A DNA stretch of 5,717 nt from Candidatus Omnitrophota bacterium. Its GTDB lineage: Bacteria; Omnitrophota; Gorgyraeia; 2-01-FULL-45-10. Location: NCBI GenBank assembly GCA_028716065.1, contig JAQUQN010000073.1, positions 1 to 5,717 on the forward strand, in the 5' to 3' direction. The position numbers and the translations under genes were made by a program. Shown piece after piece: positions 1 through 4,750 of this stretch. The first letter of the stretch is position 1. Each line of letters starts with the position of its first letter. The notes below the pieces were generated by a model that saw only the letters and a program-made list of their open reading frames with translations, made no database searches and was not told where the DNA came from.

Positions 1-68
1 CGGCTTTTGTTTCTAGGTCTCGTATGGGGTTTACAATAGACCAGCAATAGACATGTGGTATCTGTATG
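1..68. repeat. 68-bp direct repeat, left copy
   Basis: Bases 1-68 are identical to 5608-5675 in the same orientation. After base 68 the copies still resemble each other for about 11 bases with one inserted base and one substitution, then diverge. The window begins inside or exactly at the edge of this copy, so its true left end cannot be seen. It lies within a short minus-strand reading frame (1-106). Its identity over 5.6 kb suggests a dispersed repeat, and a sequence that starts in such a repeat may be an assembly break. Confidence 0.9.
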
Positions 69-106
69 CCGCCAGGATTAACTCTAGTTCCTACTATATA
101 AAACAT
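1..106 (-). CDS. Possible 5' part of a short reading frame, cut by the window edge
   Basis: On the minus strand an ATG at 106-104 opens a frame of 35 codons that runs off the left edge. It begins MFYIVGTRVNPGG and continues through the repeat with residues such as IPHVYCWSIVNPIRD. An in-frame TAG lies 8 codons before the ATG, so the start is plausible, but no good Shine-Dalgarno is present (only weak AGGA/GAG bases 18-26 nt upstream). The frame inside the repeat has no stops, and in the right-hand copy the same frame ends eleven codons after the RD pair, in AGP and a TAA. I do not recognise the protein. It may be a real gene end, a gene remnant, or chance openness of a non-coding repeat. Confidence 0.25.
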   Translation of the reverse strand, partial: MFYIVGTRVNPGGIQIPHVYCWSIVNPIRDLETKA

Positions 107-161
107 ATATGCGATAATCTCATAATCCTAATCGGCGGCACCCCCATCCCATACTCGCCTA

Positions 162-353
162 TCAGCTAAAAGCCTTAGGCCGTGTCACCCGTAAATTCTT
201 CAACCCGGACACAAAATATCTTACTTGGGGAGCGGGAAGGAAATTTTTCGGCTTCTTAGTAAAGGCGAAACTTTTGTGGTACGCCGGAGCGACTCTTAAA
301 ATTTTTGATACATTATGGCGTTTTAGCAAGGCCGAGCAAACCTGTCCACAGCT
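162..353 (-). other. Protein-like open frame without ATG, in repeat element copy 1
   Basis: A 63-codon minus-strand frame runs from just after a TAA (356-354) to a TGA at 164-162. It has no ATG, and TTG or GTT codons are the only conceivable alternatives. It is rich in Lys, Arg, Val and Phe and ends KNLRVTRPKAFS. Residues 21-38 (VAPAYHKS then FAFTKKPKNF) match a frame in copy 2 of the element (2416-2571, plus strand). Between the copies these 18 codons differ at seven bases: none at first, two at second and five at third positions. That pattern is what coding constraint would give, although seven changes are few. It may be a remnant of a gene carried by the repeat. Function unknown. Confidence 0.3.
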
Positions 354-480
354 TTACTGCCAGTCCGGGTTGCGAGGCCATCAAAAATTTTGGACAGTCC
401 CGTTACATGCCTAATGTAACGGGACGACAAGCGGAGGCGGCCACAAAAGTAAACGCCTACTTATAGAAGCCGAAAAATTT
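241..480 (-). mobile_element. MITE-like inverted-repeat element, copy 1 (240 bp)
   Basis: The ends are inverted repeats of about 45 bp (241-285 against 436-480). The outer 16 bases are perfect (AAATTTTTCGGCTTCT and its complement), then AGGCG and CTTTTGTGG match inside, separated by short mismatched loops. Inside lie a 12-bp hairpin (397-425) and a 12-bp stem (298-309 with 380-391) closing a 70-base loop. No transposase is encoded and no target-site duplication is evident. Bases 394-458 are the exact reverse complement of 2331-2395 in copy 2. The right end supplies two of the three bases of the fmt stop codon. It resembles a MITE or large structured repeat; movement by a transposase supplied elsewhere is inference. 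Confidence 0.7.
397..425. repeat. Perfect 12-bp hairpin inside element copy 1
   Basis: GTCCCGTTACAT is followed by the five-base loop GCCTA and the exact complement ATGTAACGGGAC. No T-run follows on either strand, so it is not a standard intrinsic terminator. On the minus strand it lies 54 bases past the fmt stop codon, so it could still form in the fmt mRNA 3' end and protect or end it. The same hairpin occurs at 2364-2392. Confidence 0.9.
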
Positions 481-1417
481 ACTTGAAGATATATCCGATG
501 GGAATGCGGTGGCCGCGGAGGAAAGAGGAAAAATCCATGTCTTTTTTGCCTTCGATCTGAAGGTATTGAATGGCGAGATTGCCTTGAGCGGTCTTTACGA
601 TCATGCCCTTGTCCTTGACGATATCTACCATTTCGCCGTTCTGGATATCCTTGATCGGCGGGATATCCGAAATCTCCGTCTTCAGTATCTTCAGGATCTT
701 CCCGTCATAATGAGTATAAGCGCCCGGCCATGGAAGAAGGCCACGAACCTTGTTATGGATGGTAGTTGCGGGCTCGTCCCAATTTATGAGGCCGTCTTCT
801 TTCTTCAGCTTCGGCGCGTATGTCGCCGCGGAGGCGTCCTGTTTTTTGAATTTTGCCTTATCCTTCTCTATCGATTCTATCGCTTTCAGTAATGCCTTCG
901 CTCCGAGGTCGGACAGTTTTTCGCTTATCGTTATGTTAGTGTCGTCGCCGGCTATATCGATCTCACTTTTAAGCATGATATCGCCCTCGTCCATCTTTTC
1001 ATTCATTCTTATGATGGTAACGCCCGTCGTCTTGTCGCCGTTGATTACCGCCCAGTTTGTCGGGGCGGCTCCTCTATATTTAGGAAGGAGTGAGCCATGC
1101 AGGTTTATAGCGTAATGTTTCGGGATCGAGAGCGCCTCTTTCTTCAATATCTGGCCAAACGATACGACTACGAATAGGTCCGCGCCTAAAGTTTTAAGAT
1201 ATTCTACAGATTCATTGCTCGAGGCGTCTTTGGGCTGATATACCGGGATATCTTGGGTCTGGGCCAGGACCTTTGTGGGGCTCGGTGAAAGATGGAGATG
1301 CCTGCCCTTCTGCCGGTCGGGCTGCGTTACTACGGCAAGCACTTCATGGCGCGAGCCGATCAACGCCTCGAGCGCCCCAATCGCGAACTCCGATGTCCCG
1401 AAAAATACGACTTTCAT
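479..1417 (-). CDS. fmt: Methionyl-tRNA formyltransferase
   Basis: This cytoplasmic enzyme transfers a formyl group from 10-formyltetrahydrofolate to initiator Met-tRNA, giving the fMet-tRNA used to start translation. At 312 aa it has the family length. The N-terminal Rossmann-like catalytic domain (about 1-205) starts MKVVFFGTSEFA and holds the signature NLHGSLLPKYRGAAP (105-119), with N105 and H107 matching catalytic Asn106 and His108 of E. coli Fmt, and D143 in KMDEGDI matching Asp144. YAPKLKKEDGLINW (200-213) leads into the C-terminal OB-like tRNA-binding domain (about 206-312), which ends FLRGHRIPIGYIFK. A GGGGAAA stretch sits just before the ATG. The usual neighbour def (peptide deformylase) is not in the window. 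The TAA stop overlaps the end of the MITE-like element, which may have trimmed or replaced the original 3' flank; the protein looks complete. Confidence 0.97.
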   Translation of the reverse strand: MKVVFFGTSEFAIGALEALIGSRHEVLAVVTQPDRQKGRHLHLSPSPTKVLAQTQDIPVYQPKDASSNESVEYLKTLGADLFVVVSFGQILKKEALSIPKHYAINLHGSLLPKYRGAAPTNWAVINGDKTTGVTIIRMNEKMDEGDIMLKSEIDIAGDDTNITISEKLSDLGAKALLKAIESIEKDKAKFKKQDASAATYAPKLKKEDGLINWDEPATTIHNKVRGLLPWPGAYTHYDGKILKILKTEISDIPPIKDIQNGEMVDIVKDKGMIVKTAQGNLAIQYLQIEGKKDMDFSSFLRGHRIPIGYIFK

Positions 1418-1439
1418 GGTTTCCCCGCTATCAGCATAA

Positions 1440-1476
1440 AAAGGACGGCCCTAATCTCGCTTCGGAACCGTCCTTT
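1440..1476 (-). terminator. Intrinsic terminator after the coiled-coil gene
   Basis: AAAGGACGG (1440-1448) pairs perfectly with CCGTCCTTT (1468-1476) around a 19-base loop. Read on the minus strand the stem runs into TTTTTATG, giving a proper U-tract. It lies about 40 bases past the stop of the coiled-coil gene (1516) and only 22 bases before the fmt start codon, so it should insulate fmt from upstream transcription, or act as an attenuator if fmt depends on read-through. Confidence 0.85.
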
Positions 1477-1515
1477 ATATCCACAATTTCACGTTTTTGA
1501 CCTATTGTTCGATGG

Positions 1516-1740
1516 TTATTCTACTCTTGCCAGACGCGAATTTAGATCAAATACGGCCATTTTGACCGCATATACCTCACCTTCAACCGAACCAAGCCGG
1601 GACTCGACGGCACCCAGCCGGGATTCGATCTTATCCAGCCTGTTTGTGATGCCACCATGGCCTTCGGCGATGACTTTAATGGATGAATTCATCTCCTCGA
1701 GCAGGACATTCGTCCTTCTATCACAATCTTCTCTCTTCAT
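1516..1740 (-). CDS. Small coiled-coil protein of unknown function
   Basis: A 74-aa, highly charged, probably soluble protein without a signal peptide. The N-terminal part (MKREDCDRRTNVLLEEM) is followed by IKVIAEGHGG (21-30) and then a heptad-rich coiled coil from about 31 to 74. The heptads ESRLGAV (39-45) and ESRLGSV (46-52) are a recent-looking tandem duplication, visible in DNA as two similar 21-base units (1626-1606 and 1605-1585). Short coiled-coil proteins beginning this way, with an IAEGH segment, seem familiar from uncultivated bacterial genomes, but I know of no tested function; oligomerisation through the coiled coil is likely. GAAGGAG stands 6 bases before the ATG. It has its own promoter and terminator, so it is a one-gene transcription unit. 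Confidence 0.75.
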   Translation of the reverse strand: MKREDCDRRTNVLLEEMNSSIKVIAEGHGGITNRLDKIESRLGAVESRLGSVEGEVYAVKMAVFDLNSRLARVE

Positions 1741-1753
1741 ATTTTACTCCTTC

Positions 1754-1781
1754 ATTATAATTCTTTCTTTTTAATTGTCAA
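1754..1781 (-). promoter_or_regulatory. Consensus sigma70 promoter of the coiled-coil gene
   Basis: On the minus strand TTGACA (1781-1776), a 16-base spacer and TATAAT (1759-1754) match both consensus boxes exactly. The expected transcription start, about 7 bases after the -10 box, falls near 1747. That is inside or just past the GGAG of the Shine-Dalgarno (1750-1747) and only six to eight bases before the ATG, so the mRNA would be nearly leaderless. Confidence 0.75.
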
Positions 1782-1782
1782 C

Positions 1783-1832
1783 CTATTTAAAGACAAGCTC
1801 CCAGCCGTTCATAATCATAAATCTATATCCAT
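1783..1832 (-). other. Two overlapping mini-ORFs behind a strong ribosome binding site
   Basis: AGGAGG (1842-1837) sits 4 bases before an ATG at 1832 that encodes only MDIDL and a TGA. That TGA overlaps by ATGA the start of an 11-codon frame, MIMNGWELVFK, which ends in TAG at 1785-1783. The -35 box of the next gene's promoter begins two bases later. The SD and the coupled overlap look like a translated leader or a gene remnant, but such short frames arise easily by chance. No regulatory role can be assigned. Confidence 0.25.
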
Positions 1833-1842
1833 AACACCTCCT

Positions 1843-1975
1843 TTTTGGTCTTCATATGCCCTCATATATAAAGACGCCGCAGGAGGCAAGATTATTGCAA
1901 TTTTTTTTAAATATTTTTGGTAGATGCTGTAGTGGTAAATTATGAAGGTAAGCAATAAAGAGGTTTTTTTAAACT
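1843..1975. other. AT-rich spacer downstream of the cupin gene
   Basis: No gene or convincing terminator is seen here. A/T tracts at 1892-1917 (a run of T, then AAATATTTTT) could bend the DNA or help a minus-strand promoter. I could not fix a well-spaced pair of promoter boxes. Confidence 0.5.
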
Positions 1976-2293
1976 CTAATCTTTTCCAGAAAGGCTCAAA
2001 AGGATCGCTGAATCTTCGCTTGCCTTTAGCGAGTGCGGAGTGTTCTTCGGCATGAAGATGAATACTCCAGGAGCCATCTTTATGCGCTTTCCGTTCAGGA
2101 CGAACGTGCCTTTACCCTTCAATACGGTGACGCTCGCCTCGCGCGTCGAAGTATGCTCCGAAATGTCGGTCCCCTTCGCGAGGCACATGAGTGTGTGGTT
2201 CGAGGCCTCGCCCTTCACCAGCACCTTACTGAAAACTCCCTCCTTCGGAAACTCCATCATTTCGAACAAATTCCTCACTGCAGATTTTGTCAT
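1976..2293 (-). CDS. Single-domain cupin protein
   Basis: A 105-aa protein made of one small beta-barrel cupin domain (about 32-102), probably cytoplasmic and dimeric as usual in the family. The first cupin motif is KGTDISEHTSTREA (40-53) and leads into VLKGKGTFVLNGK (57-69). The second is APGVFIFMPKNTPH (74-87). H47, E52 and H87 fall at metal-ligand positions, but the second His of the normal HxH is Ser49, so metal binding may be altered or weak. One-domain cupins range from enzymes to small-molecule sensors; the substrate cannot be inferred here. The ATG is well supported by AGGAGG 6 bases upstream (2305-2300). The gene's upstream region is MITE-like element copy 2, whose edge lies 15 bases before the ATG, so its promoter must lie in or beyond the element. 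Confidence 0.85.
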   Translation of the reverse strand: MTKSAVRNLFEMMEFPKEGVFSKVLVKGEASNHTLMCLAKGTDISEHTSTREASVTVLKGKGTFVLNGKRIKMAPGVFIFMPKNTPHSLKASEDSAILLSLSGKD

Positions 2294-2307
2294 CCCATCC
2301 TCCTCAT

Positions 2308-2504
2308 AATTTTTTCGGCTTTACCCAAACAGGCGTTTACTTTTGTGGCCGCCTCCGCTTGTCGTCCCGTTACATTAGGCATGTAACGGGACTGTGGATA
2401 AAAATGCGATGATAAAGCCTGGACCGCCTTAATGTATCGCATTTTTATACAGTCGCTCCGGCTTACCACAAAAGTTCCGCCTTCAGCAAGAAACCGAAAA
2501 AATT
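2308..2504 (+). mobile_element. MITE-like inverted-repeat element, copy 2 (197 bp)
   Basis: The ends AATTTTTTCGG (2308-2318) and CCGAAAAAATT (2494-2504) are perfect inverted repeats. They continue imperfectly to about 2353 and 2460, with AGGCG and ACTTTTGTGG conserved. Inside are the same 12-bp hairpin as in copy 1 (2364-2392) and a stem of 2398-2410 with 2436-2448, extended by ACTGT (2391-2395) with ACAGT (2449-2453) across a GG bulge; the loop is 25 bases against 70 in copy 1. Bases 2331-2395 are the exact reverse complement of 394-458. There is no transposase and no clear target duplication. Confidence 0.7.
2364..2392. repeat. Perfect 12-bp hairpin inside element copy 2
   Basis: GTCCCGTTACAT, the loop TAGGC and ATGTAACGGGAC form the same hairpin as 397-425, read on the opposite strand. 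On the minus strand it lies upstream of the cupin gene and would be in that gene's leader if transcription starts beyond it. Confidence 0.9.
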
Positions 2505-2571
2505 CAATGCATCGTTCACAAAATCTTTCGTATCGTCAACTGGGGCAAAAGTCTCGGTCGTGTCACCCTAA
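2416..2571 (+). other. Protein-like open frame without ATG, in repeat element copy 2
   Basis: A 51-codon plus-strand frame opens after TAA (2413-2415) and closes at TAA (2569-2571). Its first codon AGC and the TAA before it also occur in copy 1 (353-351). Residues 6-8 (NVS) and 13-30 (VAPAYHKS then SAFSKKPKKF) match copy 1, while the last 21 residues do not. Three of the six differing codons in the 13-30 stretch are synonymous and one is Thr/Ser. It has no ATG or ribosome binding site, so it is more likely a remnant or element-borne fragment than an expressed gene. Confidence 0.3.
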
Positions 2572-2591
2572 AATTTCCTCTTGGGTGGCAC
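2560..2591 (+). repeat. Hairpin beyond element copy 2
   Basis: GTGTCACCC (2560-2568) can pair with GGGTGGCAC (2583-2591) around a 14-base loop; the single non-Watson-Crick position is a U-G wobble only in plus-strand RNA. No T-run follows. It lies 29 bases beyond the antiporter stop and shares ACCCTAAAATTTC with the minus strand at 5594-5582, so it may belong to a further dispersed repeat. Confidence 0.5.
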
Positions 2592-2620
2592 TTCCTGTCC
2601 CGTCTCCTGTTTTCCTTAAT

Positions 2621-3889
2621 TTACTTTAAAAGGCTCCATCCCCTGGTGAGGACATATTTAAACCAATAACCTGCCAAAAGAGAAGTGACAATAGCTATTA
2701 TCACAAGGGCCGAGAAAAAGGTCTCATTGATAATTCCCATGTCAAACGCTATTGTGGCGAGAACTATTCCCGGGCCGCCCCTTGTATTCATGGCAACGGA
2801 GAGATTGAAACTGGATAACCAGCTCTTTCCTGCTATTTTCGCTGCGATCAAGGTCCCGCCTGTTTCGAATATCGTGCTGAACAGCAAGAATCCCGCAAAG
2901 AAATAGATATCAAAGTGATGTATCAGGTCCAATTTTAACCCGACCACCGCGAAATATATAGGAATAAAAAATGCCAGCGAAAATTCTTTTATATGCTCTT
3001 TGACTCTTTCGAATTTGTCGCCGGGCATCATACCTATCACTATACCGGCCAGAAACGCCCCGAAGACTATGTTGACATCCAGCACGCACGCTATCGCCGC
3101 GAAAAAGAAGCATATGAATAAAGTATAACCGGCTACCGAAGACTTGATTAATAAATTTATCCGTAAATTATTTGTAAATCGGATCAATTTCGGCATTATG
3201 AGTAATGCCACGATAAAAAATATAAGAGTGGCCAGAACGGTGGATAATATGTCCGACAAAGCCAGGCTCGCTGATCCCACAAGGCCTGTCGCGATCGCGA
3301 GGGCCATCCAGAGAATAATATCCTGTATCGTTGCCGTGGCTAATACGATTTTCGCGAAGTGCGTATCGATGATTTTCAAATCGATGAATATCTTCGATAT
3401 GACGGGAATCGACGTGACCGCCACGGCGATAGCTATCACTATCTTAAGCGCGAGCATATTATTTTTTATGCCCAAGAAAGGCGAAAAATCATAAAAACGG
3501 GGGGCCAGCCAGCCGGCGAAGAACGGAATCAGCGTCGCCCCAAGCAAGATGGCTGCTATCGTTTTCCTGTCACCTTTGCTAATCGATTTTTGGATTTCGA
3601 AACCCGATATAAACATCAGCAATACCAGACCGAACCAATAGACAAGAGAGATCAGCTTTCCTTCCCCATCAAAGGCATTGAAGACCCAATCGTGGGCCCC
3701 CGGGAAAAGATGTCCCAGGAAAGTCGGGCCTAATAACAATCCGCCGCAGATCTCGCCGATGACCCTCGGCATCCTGAACCTTTGAAAGACATAGCCGAAG
3801 ATATGCGCCGAGATCAACAGCAAGGATATCGCGAAAAATACCCTTGTCAGTTCGGCATTGCTCAATGTTATCAATCTCGCCAATCCCAT
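2621..3889 (-). CDS. CPA2-family cation:proton antiporter (Na+ or K+/H+ exchanger)
   Basis: A 422-aa inner-membrane protein with about 12-13 hydrophobic helices from residue 14 to 415, exchanging a monovalent cation for protons to control pH and ion balance. Family landmarks are RMPRVIGEICGGLLLGP (39-55), LMFISGFEI (91-99), AVTSIPVISKIFIDL (157-171), ATIQDI (186-191), FGAFLAGIVIG (276-286), FFIPIYFAVVGLKLDL (307-322) and NTRGGPGIVLA (368-378). The ion-site pair is Gln189-Asp190, as in KefB/KefC, not the Asp-Asp of electrogenic NapA-type exchangers, which hints at K+/H+ or electroneutral exchange. The C-terminal RCK/TrkA-N domain found in Kef and many relatives is missing; the protein stops after the membrane domain. 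GGAGA stands 7 bases before the ATG. Ion preference cannot be read from sequence. Confidence 0.93.
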   Translation of the reverse strand: MGLARLITLSNAELTRVFFAISLLLISAHIFGYVFQRFRMPRVIGEICGGLLLGPTFLGHLFPGAHDWVFNAFDGEGKLISLVYWFGLVLLMFISGFEIQKSISKGDRKTIAAILLGATLIPFFAGWLAPRFYDFSPFLGIKNNMLALKIVIAIAVAVTSIPVISKIFIDLKIIDTHFAKIVLATATIQDIILWMALAIATGLVGSASLALSDILSTVLATLIFFIVALLIMPKLIRFTNNLRINLLIKSSVAGYTLFICFFFAAIACVLDVNIVFGAFLAGIVIGMMPGDKFERVKEHIKEFSLAFFIPIYFAVVGLKLDLIHHFDIYFFAGFLLFSTIFETGGTLIAAKIAGKSWLSSFNLSVAMNTRGGPGIVLATIAFDMGIINETFFSALVIIAIVTSLLAGYWFKYVLTRGWSLLK

Positions 3890-3933
3890 CTTTTTCTCTC
3901 CGGGATAATCCAGTTCAGCTATCAGTTAAAATT

Positions 3934-3959
3934 AAAACCGGTCGCTGTCCCTATTTTTT
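3934..3959. repeat. REP-like motif upstream of the antiporter gene
   Basis: GGTCGCTGTCCCTATTTTTT, preceded by AAAACC, closely resembles 4470-4494. Sequences of the type GGGACAGCGACC are common dispersed intergenic repeats in many bacterial genomes, some tied to RAYT/Y1-type transposases; none is encoded here. The element lies 45 bases upstream of the antiporter start codon. Confidence 0.5.
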
Positions 3960-3979
3960 GAAACGATTATAGCTGAGTC

Positions 3980-4010
3980 AACCTCAAACACCGCGTAGGT
4001 GTAGGAGGTT
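3980..4010 (-). terminator. Hairpin directly after the membrane-protein stop codon
   Basis: Read on the minus strand, AACCTC pairs with GAGGTT and CACC with GGTG, separated by a CTA/TTT internal loop and closed by TACGC. Its first base is the last base of the stop codon. No U-run follows, so it is a weak intrinsic terminator at best and may instead stabilise the mRNA end. Confidence 0.4.
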
Positions 4011-4456
4011 TATAATTTACCAATGCGCAGTAAACTGTAGATGACAACGATGATTGCCCAATAGACCCACAGCCCCCACCCATAGGTGAAAAATGCGATA
4101 GGGCCCCATTTGTCATAAATATGCTTGCCTTCCATGAAGAGCAGTATGAGATGAATATATATCGTTATAAACGCGCCCGCGGCCCATATCGTGTAGGCCC
4201 AAGGATGCCCGAAGAGCACGGCTATGCTGCCAATCATCACCAAGGGAATTTGTATGCCAAGGTCCGCCCAGCCGCTGCCGCGACAGAAATCGAAATACGT
4301 CTTATCATGATAATCCCCGCCTTTACCCACCAGCATGTCCTTGGTCCTCTGGTCGTGAGGCCTGAAGACGGCGAACGCTTGTATATATATGGCCGGAAGG
4401 TAGAGCAATACACCGGAGATACCCAGAATCCATGTCACGATTGTCGGTTCCATCAT
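4010..4456 (-). CDS. Unrecognised membrane protein with four predicted helices
   Basis: A 148-aa protein with hydrophobic segments at about 6-30, 64-82, 86-108 and 118-143, so probably a four-helix inner-membrane protein. The first loop is long and polar (31-61) and holds KGGDYHDKTYFDFCRGSGW (45-63). Further conserved-looking polar or aromatic motifs are LLFMEGKHIYDKWGP (105-119) and FFTYGWGLWVYW (122-133), rich in Trp and Tyr. I cannot assign a family or activity. Two ATG codons lie in tandem at the start (4456 and 4453). The ribosome binding site is poor (GGGAAG about 7 bases upstream) and partly inside a CCCG-AAAA-CGGG hairpin (4466-4477). It lies 43 bases downstream of the antitoxin stop and 120 upstream of the antiporter start, on the same strand. 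Confidence 0.75.
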   Translation of the reverse strand: MMEPTIVTWILGISGVLLYLPAIYIQAFAVFRPHDQRTKDMLVGKGGDYHDKTYFDFCRGSGWADLGIQIPLVMIGSIAVLFGHPWAYTIWAAGAFITIYIHLILLFMEGKHIYDKWGPIAFFTYGWGLWVYWAIIVVIYSLLRIGKL

Positions 4457-4469
4457 TTCACGCTTCCCG

Positions 4470-4494
4470 AAAACGGGCGCTATCCCTATTTTTA
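4470..4494. repeat. REP-like motif between antitoxin and membrane-protein genes
   Basis: AAAACGGGCGCTATCCCTAT and the following T-run match 3934-3959 except for one missing base and two substitutions. It fills most of the spacer upstream of the membrane-protein gene, immediately after the antitoxin stop codon. Confidence 0.5.
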
Positions 4495-4495
4495 A

Positions 4496-4750
4496 CTAAT
4501 GTGCCTGAGCAATCCTATGGATAATCTCTGAAATGAAGGTTTGATATCGAATGCCAAGCCGTTGGGCCTTCTCTTTTATGCTATTGAGATCCCGGCTATT
4601 TACCCGTATGTTCAAGACGGCGTCTTTCTTGCGCATCGTAATGGCTTGCGCAATCGCCTCAAACTCACCCTTGGCGACATCCACATATTCGCCCTTTAAA
4701 AGACTATTCTCGACCGCTTTCTCCTGCCGCGTAAGCCGAACTTTTCTCAT
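4496..4750 (-). CDS. CopG-like ribbon-helix-helix antitoxin
   Basis: An 84-aa protein, the second gene of a toxin-antitoxin pair. The N-terminal half (1-42, with RLTRQEKAVENSLLKGEYV) is the charged, probably flexible toxin-binding part. The C-terminal half is a ribbon-helix-helix DNA-binding fold: strand LNIRV (46-50), helix DLNSIKEKAQRLG (54-66), turn IRYQ, helix TFISEIIHRIAQ (71-82). Such antitoxins neutralise the partner and repress their own operon as dimers. I place the start at ATG 4750, not the GTG three bases upstream, because AAGGAG then has a normal 7-base spacing. The toxin TGA and this ATG share one base (TGATG), so the two are translationally coupled. Confidence 0.88.
   Translation of the reverse strand: MRKVRLTRQEKAVENSLLKGEYVDVAKGEFEAIAQAITMRKKDAVLNIRVNSRDLNSIKEKAQRLGIRYQTFISEIIHRIAQAH

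Noticed and set aside
241..480. Target-site duplication around the MITE-like element
   Set aside because: The flanking bases on the two sides do not match (AAGG against ACTTG; CTCAT against CAATG at copy 2).
509..1115. Two plus-strand ORFs opposite fmt
   Set aside because: They lie wholly within the strongly supported fmt gene on the other strand and encode low-complexity, composition-driven protein.
1273..1774. Two plus-strand ORFs across the fmt start, terminator and coiled-coil gene
   Set aside because: They cross a clear intrinsic terminator and two minus-strand genes, and have no recognisable domain.
2033..2386. Plus-strand ORFs opposite the cupin gene
   Set aside because: The cupin frame has a family match and a good ribosome binding site; these do not.
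2432..2629. 65-codon plus-strand ORF with an ATG in the spacer after element copy 2
   Set aside because: It overlaps a different frame that shows better conservation with element copy 1, has no ribosome binding site and no domain.
2910..3733. Further ORFs inside the antiporter gene on both strands
   Set aside because: Shadows of a 422-aa gene with continuous family motifs.
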